DNA from: Methanomassiliicoccaceae archaeon UBA113
Lineage (GTDB): Archaea > Thermoplasmatota > Thermoplasmata > Methanomassiliicoccales > Methanomethylophilaceae
Direction: 5' to 3'
NCBI GenBank assembly: GCA_002506175.1
Contig: DAXB01000079.1
Span: 1 to 13,509, forward strand
DNA: 13,509 nt
A model generated the notes under the pieces. It saw only the letters and a program-made list of their open reading frames with translations. It did not search any database and was not told the origin of the DNA. A program made the position numbers and the translations under genes. Each line of letters starts with the position of its first letter. Within the stretch, counting starts at the first letter, position 1. This document shows positions 5,993 through 11,722 of the stretch, in pieces.

Positions 5993-7114
5993 ATGCCAGA
6001 GGATTTCACGGTCACGCCATGGGAAGTCACGGGGGATATCGACTACGATGAGCTCCAGAAGAAGTTCGGAACAACACCAATAGATGATGTGCTCCTCGAC
6101 AGGTTCGCTGGATACGGAAAGCTCCACCCAATGCTCAGGCGCGGAATCTTCTACACCCACAGGGATATGGTACCCCTGCTCAACGAGTATGACAAGGGGA
6201 ACAAGTTCGTCCTTTACACAGGGAGGGGCCCTTCAGGGAACACCCATCTGGGCCATATGATGCCGTGGATCTTCAACAAGTGGATCCAGGACACGTTCGG
6301 AGTGGACATGGTGTTCCAGATGACCAACGATGAGAAGTTCCTGTTCAAGGACCTCACGCTTGACGACACGACCTCGATGGCATACGAGAACGCGCTCGAC
6401 TTCATAGCACTCGGATTCGATCCGAAGAAGACCAAGATCATCCTCAATACGAAGAATGTGGACAAGCTTTACCCTATCGCGCTCAGCGTTGCGAAGAAGG
6501 TCACATTCTCCACAGCAAAGGCGGTATTCGGATTCGACAACTCCACCAACATCGGTTCGATATTCTACACTGCGATGCAGTCAGCGCCAGCATTCCTGCC
6601 GTCTGTCGACGCTGGAAGGCAGGTCCCCGTCCTGATCCCCTGCGGCATTGACCAGGATCCCCACTTCAGGGTTACAAGGGACGTGGCGCCAGGGCTCGGG
6701 TTCCCCAAACCGGCGCTCATCTGCTGCAAGATGATGCCCGGACTGTCCGGAGAGGATAAGATGTCTTCCTCGGATGAGAATGCCACAATCTACACGACAG
6801 ATACCCCGAAAGCCGTTAAGAAGAAGGTCGGAAGGGCATTCACCGGAGGGTGCGTCTCCGTGGAGGAGCAGAGGGAGAAGGGTGGAAATCCAGAAGTATG
6901 CTCCGTTTTCAAGTACAATTACTACATGTTCGAGCACGATGATGAGAAGATCAACGAGCTCGCACAGAAATGCCGCAACGGTGAGATCCTGTGCGGTGAG
7001 TGCAAGATGTGTCTCACGCAGAAGATCAATGTGTTCCTGGAAGACCACCAGGACAAGAGAGAGAAGGCGAAGGATGTAATCGCCGATATGACATACGATA
7101 ATTTCGAATGGTGA
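5993..7114 (+). CDS. trpS: Tryptophanyl-tRNA synthetase, archaeal/eukaryal type
   Basis: The product is a 373-residue class I synthetase that charges tRNA-Trp in the cytosol. The HIGH-type signature is GNTHLGH (82-88) and the KMSKS-type signature is DKMSSS (255-260). YTGRGPSGNTHLGH, FQMTNDEKF and CGIDQDPHFRVTRD are typical of the archaeal/eukaryal subgroup. Near the C-terminus, cysteines 303, 327, 334 and 337 are spaced C-x23-C-x6-C-x2-C, with one more at 340; this resembles the [4Fe-4S] motif described for the Thermotoga maritima enzyme. A TTG at 5981 would add MRRI, but the TATA box position favours ATG 5993. pheS begins 5 nt after the stop, so the two synthetase genes form an operon. Confidence 0.96.
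   Translation: MPEDFTVTPWEVTGDIDYDELQKKFGTTPIDDVLLDRFAGYGKLHPMLRRGIFYTHRDMVPLLNEYDKGNKFVLYTGRGPSGNTHLGHMMPWIFNKWIQDTFGVDMVFQMTNDEKFLFKDLTLDDTTSMAYENALDFIALGFDPKKTKIILNTKNVDKLYPIALSVAKKVTFSTAKAVFGFDNSTNIGSIFYTAMQSAPAFLPSVDAGRQVPVLIPCGIDQDPHFRVTRDVAPGLGFPKPALICCKMMPGLSGEDKMSSSDENATIYTTDTPKAVKKKVGRAFTGGCVSVEEQREKGGNPEVCSVFKYNYYMFEHDDEKINELAQKCRNGEILCGECKMCLTQKINVFLEDHQDKREKAKDVIADMTYDNFEW
7110..7114 (+). promoter_or_regulatory. pheS: Shine-Dalgarno deciding the pheS start
   Basis: GGTGA overlaps the trpS stop codon and lies 5 nt before ATG 7120. The other in-frame ATG at 7108 has no such site at a suitable distance, so ATG 7120 is chosen. Confidence 0.6.
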
Positions 7115-7119
7115 TTCCG

Positions 7120-8637
7120 ATGGTTGACAAAGAGATTCTGAAAGGACTCAGCTACAATGAGAAGAGACTGCTCCTCGCCTTGGATGCGAGGAAGGGTACC
7201 GCGACCTCTGCGGAACTTATCGAAGACGGCAGTTTCGAGCTGGATGTCGAGGTCATGCGTTCCGCGCTTTGGCTCGAATCCAGGCAGATGGCCACCATCA
7301 CGGAGGATGTCCAGAAGTACATAGCCCTCGAGGACACATCAGTCGTCGATAAAGGTCTTCCAGAGAGGATAGCCATCGAGTGCATCAGCAAGGCCGGTGG
7401 AAAGATGAGCATGGACGAGCTCTCCGAGGTCATCCCGGACGTCAGCAAGGTTGCCATCGGATGGCTCAAGAGAAAAGGGCTCGCCACAATCTCCAGGGAA
7501 GGGGACAGCAATATGCTCACTCTCACGGATGCAGGCCGCGACGCTCTTGGAAAAGTCCTGCCAGACGAGGCATTCCTCAAGTTACTCGCGGAGGGAAACA
7601 TCCGCGAGGAGGATGCGGATAAGAACATCGTCAAGGATCTCAAAGGAAGGCAGGGACTCATCGCCGACAAGACGGTCACGACCAGGACAATCGTCCTCAC
7701 CGATCTCGGAAAAGAGGCCGTAGCATGCGGAATAGAGCTCAAGCCAGAGGTCACAGAGATCACCGACCGCATCATCCAGAGCGGCGAGTGGAAGGATGTC
7801 GAGTTCAGGAGATATGATGTCAACACGGTCGCACCCGAGATAGCTCCCGCCAAGAAGCATCCCCTGTCCAGGCTCGGAGCCCAAGTCAGGAGGATATTCA
7901 CCGATATGGGATTCACCGAGATGTCGTCGGAGTATGTACAGCCAGCCTTCTGGAACCTCGATGTCCTTTACACACCTCAGGATCATCCTGCAAGGGACCT
8001 TCAGGATACATTCTACCTCGAGAGCCCGGCAAGCATCCATATCGATGACGAGGAGCTCGTTGATACGATAAGGAACATCCATGAGAACGGAGGGGACACA
8101 GGATCCATCGGATGGGGAGGAAAATGGTCCAGGGAGAAAGCCGAGATGGCTCTGCTCAGGACACACAGTACCGTGAGCAGCATCAGGTACATCGCCGAGC
8201 ATCCGGACGCACCCAAGAAGGCATTCTCCATCTCGAGGATCTTCAGGAACGAGTCTCTGGACTCGACTCACCTTCCAGAGTTCACGCAGATCGAGGGAAT
8301 CATCATCGATGAGAACGCAGATTTCGATATGCTGATCTCACTCATCAGAGAGTTCTATGCAAGGATGGGATTCGATCAGATCCGCATCCGTCCAGGATAC
8401 TTCCCCTACACGGAGCCGTCGCTTGAGCTGGAGGTCTTCTTCCACGGAAAATGGATGGAGCTCGGAGGAGCCGGAATGTTCAGGCCCGAGGTCCTTGCCC
8501 CGTTCGGAGTCACGACCCCCGTCTTGGCATGGGGATTCGGTTTCGAGAGGCTCGCGATGCTCAAGTGGGACATCAAGGACATCAGGGACCTCTACATCTC
8601 GGACATCGACGCTCTCAAGAAGAACCCTGTCTTCTGA
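7120..8637 (+). CDS. pheS: Phenylalanyl-tRNA synthetase alpha subunit, archaeal/eukaryal type
   Basis: The product is the 505-residue catalytic subunit of the class II (alpha-beta)2 enzyme that charges tRNA-Phe. The first ~190 residues are winged-helix-like repeats (NEKRLLLALDARKGTATSAEL, then two similar segments) that bind tRNA in this subgroup. The class II core follows. HPARDLQDTFYL is at about 289-300, motif 2 is FRNESLDSTHLPEF (375-388) followed by TQIEG, and motif 3 is GFGFERLAML (472-481). Length and domain order are normal for archaea. No pheT follows; the next gene is on the other strand, so the beta subunit must be encoded elsewhere. The last 300 bp are overlapped antisense by the neighbouring regulator gene. 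It is co-transcribed with trpS. Confidence 0.96.
   Translation: MVDKEILKGLSYNEKRLLLALDARKGTATSAELIEDGSFELDVEVMRSALWLESRQMATITEDVQKYIALEDTSVVDKGLPERIAIECISKAGGKMSMDELSEVIPDVSKVAIGWLKRKGLATISREGDSNMLTLTDAGRDALGKVLPDEAFLKLLAEGNIREEDADKNIVKDLKGRQGLIADKTVTTRTIVLTDLGKEAVACGIELKPEVTEITDRIIQSGEWKDVEFRRYDVNTVAPEIAPAKKHPLSRLGAQVRRIFTDMGFTEMSSEYVQPAFWNLDVLYTPQDHPARDLQDTFYLESPASIHIDDEELVDTIRNIHENGGDTGSIGWGGKWSREKAEMALLRTHSTVSSIRYIAEHPDAPKKAFSISRIFRNESLDSTHLPEFTQIEGIIIDENADFDMLISLIREFYARMGFDQIRIRPGYFPYTEPSLELEVFFHGKWMELGGAGMFRPEVLAPFGVTTPVLAWGFGFERLAMLKWDIKDIRDLYISDIDALKKNPVF
8338..8637. other. 300-bp tail-to-tail overlap of pheS and the winged-helix/TPR gene
   Basis: Both frames are open through this stretch, and the codons of the two genes are in exact register, so each antisense codon is the complement of one pheS codon. 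The regulator ends only where pheS first uses a TCA serine codon (8338-8340). The complement of the pheS stop reads as a serine codon (residue 402). Confidence 0.85.
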
Positions 8638-9840
8638 GCAGGCATCGAACGAGTCGATATCCTGTTCGAGGGAACATAGTCTCTCGATGATGCGCGGATT
8701 GGCCGTGAGGCTCTTAGCAGTGACTATGATCCTCGAGGCTTCTTCGTTGCAACCCAGGTCTAATTCGGTCTCGGCTTGGCAGCATAGAACGTCATCCATG
8801 CGGAACAGGTCGCCCCTGCGGATCATCTCGTGCTTAACCCACATCAGGCAGTCCCTCGCTTCCAGCAGCATCCCGTTTGCTTGAAGGCACTTCCCCAAGG
8901 CCAGGCCCGTATCCACATCGCCGCGGTAACATTCCTGGGCCATCATCAGGGCCTTCTCCGGATGTCCCAGTTTCAGATACAGCTCGGCCATTATGGCTCC
9001 GCCCATCTGAGGATCGTTCTCCGATACCAGATCGATCAAGTGTTCGGCGTCATCCGAATCGTTGCACTCCAATGCAAGAAGCGCAGCCATCCTCTTCAGT
9101 TCCGGCTCCCTATCCCTCCTGCTTATCTCGGACACTATCCTGGCAGATTCATCTACCTTGGAATCGAAGAGCTGATGCCTGTTCTTCCTGATGAGCTTGA
9201 GCGATTCGATGTCCCTGCATGAGCCGTTGAGGTGATACAGCCGCTCGTGCACATCGTTCCCGTGATCGAGTATCCAATCCGCCGCCATGCTGTGCCAGTT
9301 GCGCACATCCTCGGGTGTGCCGGTTCCCAGGAACCTGGATTTGGCATCCTCTTTCAGCTTCAGTATCCCGTTGTGGTCGAACACTGCAAGGGGGAGCTTC
9401 CTTCCGATTTCATCCCTGCTAACGGTCGTACGGAGGACGCAGAGACACCCCAGGAGGTTTCTGTCATCATGGTTCAGCTTCCTGAATTCATCTGTGCTGC
9501 AGTTGTTGAAATTCACTCCGAGATGATCCACATCCACGCCCATCGCGGTAAGCTCTTCGCGGATCCTTTGGTACTTCTCCCTTCCGGACGGGGACAGGCG
9601 GTACACTTTCCTCTTCACCGGCCTTTTGGCCTCCCTCACATATGAGTATACGATTTCGACATCTCCTTTGGAAACCATCTCGGACAGTATCTGGCTTACA
9701 TGCGGGCGGGATATGTTCAACGCCGAGGCAACGCCGTCCTGCGTGAGTTCGGGCGGGGCGTAGCGCTCATCCTCCAATCTCGTATTTTTGAATGAGTTGA
9801 GGTGCACGAGCACTTTGTCTTGTAGGGTAACGGTTGACAT
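8338..9840 (-). CDS. Winged-helix transcriptional regulator with TPR-like helical repeats; C-terminal 100 residues antisense to pheS
   Basis: The product has 500 residues. Residues about 24-90 form a winged helix: LTQDGVASALNISRPHVSQILSEM (recognition helix about 43-55), a KGDVEIVYSYV strand, then a basic wing and RKVYRLSPSGREKY. Residues about 115-205 resemble the helical segment that follows the NTPase in STAND-type regulators (WHSMAADWILDHGNDVHERLYHL), but no Walker A or B motif is present. Residues about 225-395 are alanine/leucine helix pairs (MAALLALECN, AELYLKLGHPEKALMMAQEC, LGKCLQANGMLLEARDCL) typical of TPR. The tail from residue 402 is acidic, unpatterned, and entirely complementary to pheS. 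A TATA box 27 nt upstream with no Shine-Dalgarno suggests a leaderless mRNA. It is divergent from dtdA. The target genes cannot be told from the sequence. Confidence 0.82.
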   Translation of the reverse strand: MSTVTLQDKVLVHLNSFKNTRLEDERYAPPELTQDGVASALNISRPHVSQILSEMVSKGDVEIVYSYVREAKRPVKRKVYRLSPSGREKYQRIREELTAMGVDVDHLGVNFNNCSTDEFRKLNHDDRNLLGCLCVLRTTVSRDEIGRKLPLAVFDHNGILKLKEDAKSRFLGTGTPEDVRNWHSMAADWILDHGNDVHERLYHLNGSCRDIESLKLIRKNRHQLFDSKVDESARIVSEISRRDREPELKRMAALLALECNDSDDAEHLIDLVSENDPQMGGAIMAELYLKLGHPEKALMMAQECYRGDVDTGLALGKCLQANGMLLEARDCLMWVKHEMIRRGDLFRMDDVLCCQAETELDLGCNEEASRIIVTAKSLTANPRIIERLCSLEQDIDSFDACSEDRVLLESVDVRDVEVPDVLDVPLEHREPLETESPCQDGGRDSERGKDLGPEHSGSSELHPFSVEEDLQLKRRLRVGEVSWTDADLIESHPCIELSDE

Positions 9841-9863
9841 GAAGAGGTTCTCGGTTCATGAGA

Positions 9864-9870
9864 ATATAAT
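9864..9870 (-). promoter_or_regulatory. TATA box for the winged-helix/TPR gene
   Basis: The - strand sequence TTATATT, within CCATTATATTC, is centred 27 nt ahead of the ATG at 9840. This again predicts a transcript starting at the start codon. Confidence 0.55.
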
Positions 9871-9917
9871 GGCGTACCCGAATTCTAGGGACTATAGTGA
9901 TGCGTATTGGGCAGTTC

Positions 9918-9925
9918 TATAATAT
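9918..9925 (+). promoter_or_regulatory. dtdA: TATA box for dtdA
   Basis: CTATAATA is centred about 26 nt ahead of the ATG at 9947, with no Shine-Dalgarno between. It shares the 106-bp divergent region with the promoter of the regulator gene. Confidence 0.55.
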
Positions 9926-9946
9926 CGGAATCCGTTTCGCTTCTTC

Positions 9947-10789
9947 ATGTCCAGGTTACTGGTGTGCAGCGAAAAGGACCTGCCGTCCGTCAACATGAAA
10001 GAATCCCTGCTCTCGTTTCACGGGTGGGAAGATATGGGTTCGGACGGTTCCAACACGTATCTGTCATACGGGGACACGGTCATGGTGACCATTCCGGACA
10101 TGCATGTGTACCATGAGGGTCTGGATAGCGAGGTGGAGAAGTTCGGAGTTAAGGTCGATGAGGTTATCGTCATGTCCAAACATGCAGCCGCTAGCGGGAA
10201 ACCCGCGCTAACCGCTCATCCTATCGGGAACTACCATTCCAACGATTTCGGGGGAAGGGCACAGACTCTTGTGAAGGCGGCTCCCGCATTGATGTCGGAT
10301 GCATTGCGCCACATCGTGGTCATGAACGACATGCCAGATACTCAGACGTGCTTCGAGGTCACCCATCATGGACCGTACCTTGAGAAGCCCACATTCTACA
10401 TCGAGGTCGGAAGCGAACAGACGCATTGGGAGAACAAGCATGCGGCTGAGATCCTGGCTCGTGTGATCGAATCCTTGGACCCGCATCCCGAGTACCCGTC
10501 GGCGGTTGGGGTGGGTGGAGGACATTATGCACCAAGGTTCAGCGAAGTCGTGATGAAGTACAAGCTCAACTTCGGCCATATGATACCGAACTATCAACTG
10601 GAGGACAGGGATGACGAGGACATCGTCCGCATGCTGAAGGATGCCTGTGAGGCTACCGAAACGAAGTTGGTGTATCTTCACAGAAAATCGATGAAGAAGC
10701 CGGAGGAGAGACGGATGTCCGCACTCATCGCTTCGGCTGGTTTCGAACAGATCTCGTCAGCCGATCTGGATCCGATCAGTGAGAATTGA
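9947..10789 (+). CDS. dtdA: D-aminoacyl-tRNA deacylase, archaeal DTD2/GEK1 type
   Basis: The product is a 280-residue chiral proofreading enzyme that hydrolyses D-aminoacyl-tRNA (for example D-Tyr or other mischarged D-residues) so that D-amino acids stay out of protein. The family is recognised from AHPIGNYHSNDFGG (90-103), the FEVTHHGPYLEKPTFYIEVG region (136-155) with the paired histidines 140-141, SEQTHWEN (156-163) and VGVGGGHYAPRFSE (187-200). These histidine- and glycine-rich segments match the archaeal/plant DTD2 family, which is unrelated to bacterial Dtd. Length is normal for the family. A TATA box 26 nt upstream suggests a leaderless mRNA. Its 3' end overlaps the converging UMP kinase gene by 14 bp. 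A location near two synthetase genes fits a translation-quality role. Confidence 0.93.
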   Translation: MSRLLVCSEKDLPSVNMKESLLSFHGWEDMGSDGSNTYLSYGDTVMVTIPDMHVYHEGLDSEVEKFGVKVDEVIVMSKHAAASGKPALTAHPIGNYHSNDFGGRAQTLVKAAPALMSDALRHIVVMNDMPDTQTCFEVTHHGPYLEKPTFYIEVGSEQTHWENKHAAEILARVIESLDPHPEYPSAVGVGGGHYAPRFSEVVMKYKLNFGHMIPNYQLEDRDDEDIVRMLKDACEATETKLVYLHRKSMKKPEERRMSALIASAGFEQISSADLDPISEN

Positions 10790-11456
10790 CAGTTGTTCCG
10801 TTGATGGGTTTTCCGAGGATGGCGTTCCTGAGCTCCTCGATGTTCCTCCCATCGATGATCAGAATGTCTATCCTGTTATCCTTGGCGAGTTTCACTCCGA
10901 GAGGATCGAAAACACTGGATTTTGATGCTCCGTGCTCCTTGTAGACGATGTTGCCGAGCTCCTCGATGGTCATGGACTGAATCTTCTTCGCATCGGGATT
11001 ATTACGAGGGTCGTCGGTGTACACGGCATCCACCGCTGTTCCGTTGACAACTCTATCAGCTTTCATATCGACTGCCACCATGGTAGCGACTGCGTCCGTG
11101 GTGTGTCCGGGGACGGTTCCGCCCATGACGGTGATATTCCCGGGTGCTGACCTGTCCGCCGTCTCCTTGGTGCTGTCCGTCACTGAATCTGGCATGTCGC
11201 CCAGAGCGAGCGACAGGAGTTGCGCGTTCATCCTGGTGGCTGCGATTCCGAGGATGTCCTGCTGGTAGGTATCCCCTCCGAGTTCCTTTGCGATCCCGGC
11301 ATAGTACCTGGCGGTCTTTCCGCCTCCGCAGACTACGGCGAGCTGTACTTCTTTTGATACTTCCTTAAGCATTTCTGCGAGTTTGGAGATAAATTCCGCA
11401 TCCTTGTCTCCGGGAACCAGAATCGAACCGCCGATGGATACAACTACCTTGTCCAT
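10776..11456 (-). CDS. pyrH: Uridylate (UMP) kinase, archaeal type
   Basis: The product is a 226-residue amino-acid-kinase-fold enzyme that makes UDP from UMP with ATP in pyrimidine synthesis. The phosphate-binding N-terminus is VVVSIGGSILVPG (4-16). The glycine loop is VVCGGGKTARYY (41-52). TQ-type family segments are YQQDILGIAATRMNAQLL (64-81), MGGTVPGHTTDAVA (111-124) and VNGTAVDAVYTDDPR (137-151), where bacterial and archaeal UMP kinases carry the TDxVY/DP(R) motif. Length is typical of archaeal PyrH. With cmk in the same window, both pyrimidine monophosphate kinases are encoded here. It ends 14 bp inside dtdA on the other strand. The promoter is less clear than for its neighbours. Confidence 0.95.
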   Translation of the reverse strand: MDKVVVSIGGSILVPGDKDAEFISKLAEMLKEVSKEVQLAVVCGGGKTARYYAGIAKELGGDTYQQDILGIAATRMNAQLLSLALGDMPDSVTDSTKETADRSAPGNITVMGGTVPGHTTDAVATMVAVDMKADRVVNGTAVDAVYTDDPRNNPDAKKIQSMTIEELGNIVYKEHGASKSSVFDPLGVKLAKDNRIDILIIDGRNIEELRNAILGKPINGTTVNSH

Positions 11457-11474
11457 GCAATTACCGTACCGCCT

Positions 11475-11556
11475 ATGTCCTGGTCCGATATGAATGTGCC
11501 GTTCTAAATCGGTTTAATCTTCCTATTTAGGACGCTTGTTTCATTCTCCAGGACAT
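11475..11556. repeat. 9-bp inverted repeat ATGTCCTGG ... CCAGGACAT
   Basis: The arms at 11475-11483 and 11548-11556 are perfect complements, 64 bp apart, and the smaller inverted repeat TCCTA-TT-TAGGA lies between them. The arms could be paired protein-binding sites; the spacing is too long for an obvious hairpin. Confidence 0.4.
11487..11494 (-). promoter_or_regulatory. pyrH: Weak TATA-like candidate for pyrH
   Basis: The - strand sequence TTCATATC is centred about 34 nt ahead of the pyrH ATG. Another possibility is GATTTAGAA at 11502-11510, which would give a leader of about 24 nt. Neither is a strong match. Confidence 0.25.
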
Positions 11557-11586
11557 GTTATTCGTTGTTCGCGACCGCGTCAGTAG

Positions 11587-11601
11587 CGATTCTGAGAATC
11601 G
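11587..11601. promoter_or_regulatory. 15-bp palindrome, operator-like
   Basis: CGATTCT-G-AGAATCG has two perfect 7-bp arms around one central base. Such a site suits a dimeric helix-turn-helix protein. It lies about 120 bp upstream of the adhesin start and about 130 bp upstream of pyrH. Confidence 0.45.
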
Positions 11602-11659
11602 GAACTATGTTTCTAATCGTGCTATAATGTTCTAATGTGTGTTGTTTACGAGAAACATA

Positions 11660-11668
11660 CTAAATAAT
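11660..11668 (+). promoter_or_regulatory. Candidate TATA box for the adhesin gene
   Basis: CTAAATAAT is centred about 59 nt before the GTG start, predicting a leader of about 30 nt. That leader contains GGGCGGTTA (11712-11720), a poor Shine-Dalgarno ending only 2 nt before the GTG. A second candidate, CTATAAT at 11622-11628, would give a leader of about 70 nt. Confidence 0.4.
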
Positions 11669-11722
11669 TACAGTTTGTAGGCGGTAACTATCGACGTATG
11701 TCGTGTTGATGGGGCGGTTACT

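Larger units (their letters stand above)
11457..11722. other. 266-bp intergenic region between divergent pyrH and the adhesin gene
   Basis: No gene, tRNA or convincing structured RNA is seen. The stretch is AT-richer than the genes and must contain promoters for both flanking genes. It holds TATA-like boxes, a 15-bp near-perfect palindrome, a widely spaced 9-bp inverted repeat, the small inverted repeat TCCTA-TT-TAGGA (11521-11532), and two ATGTT(T)CTAAT elements 20 bp apart. Confidence 0.7.

Noticed and set aside
7152..8271. Two long - strand frames (about 230-250 codons) inside pheS
   Set aside because: pheS is certain over this whole stretch. The frames have shadow composition and no promoter or ribosome site. 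Unlike the regulator's tail, they are not joined to a recognisable gene.
9891..9898. 8-bp palindrome ACTATAGT in the regulator/dtdA divergent region
   Set aside because: It is short and AT-rich, and could be a promoter remnant or chance; there is not enough to call an operator.
11641..11657. TGTTT-ACGAG-AAACA as a possible small hairpin
   Set aside because: The 5-bp AT-rich stem is too weak to claim as an RNA element or terminator.
11457..11722. tRNA, riboswitch or small RNA gene in the long intergenic region
   Set aside because: No cloverleaf, T-loop motif or recognised riboswitch core was found on either strand by eye.
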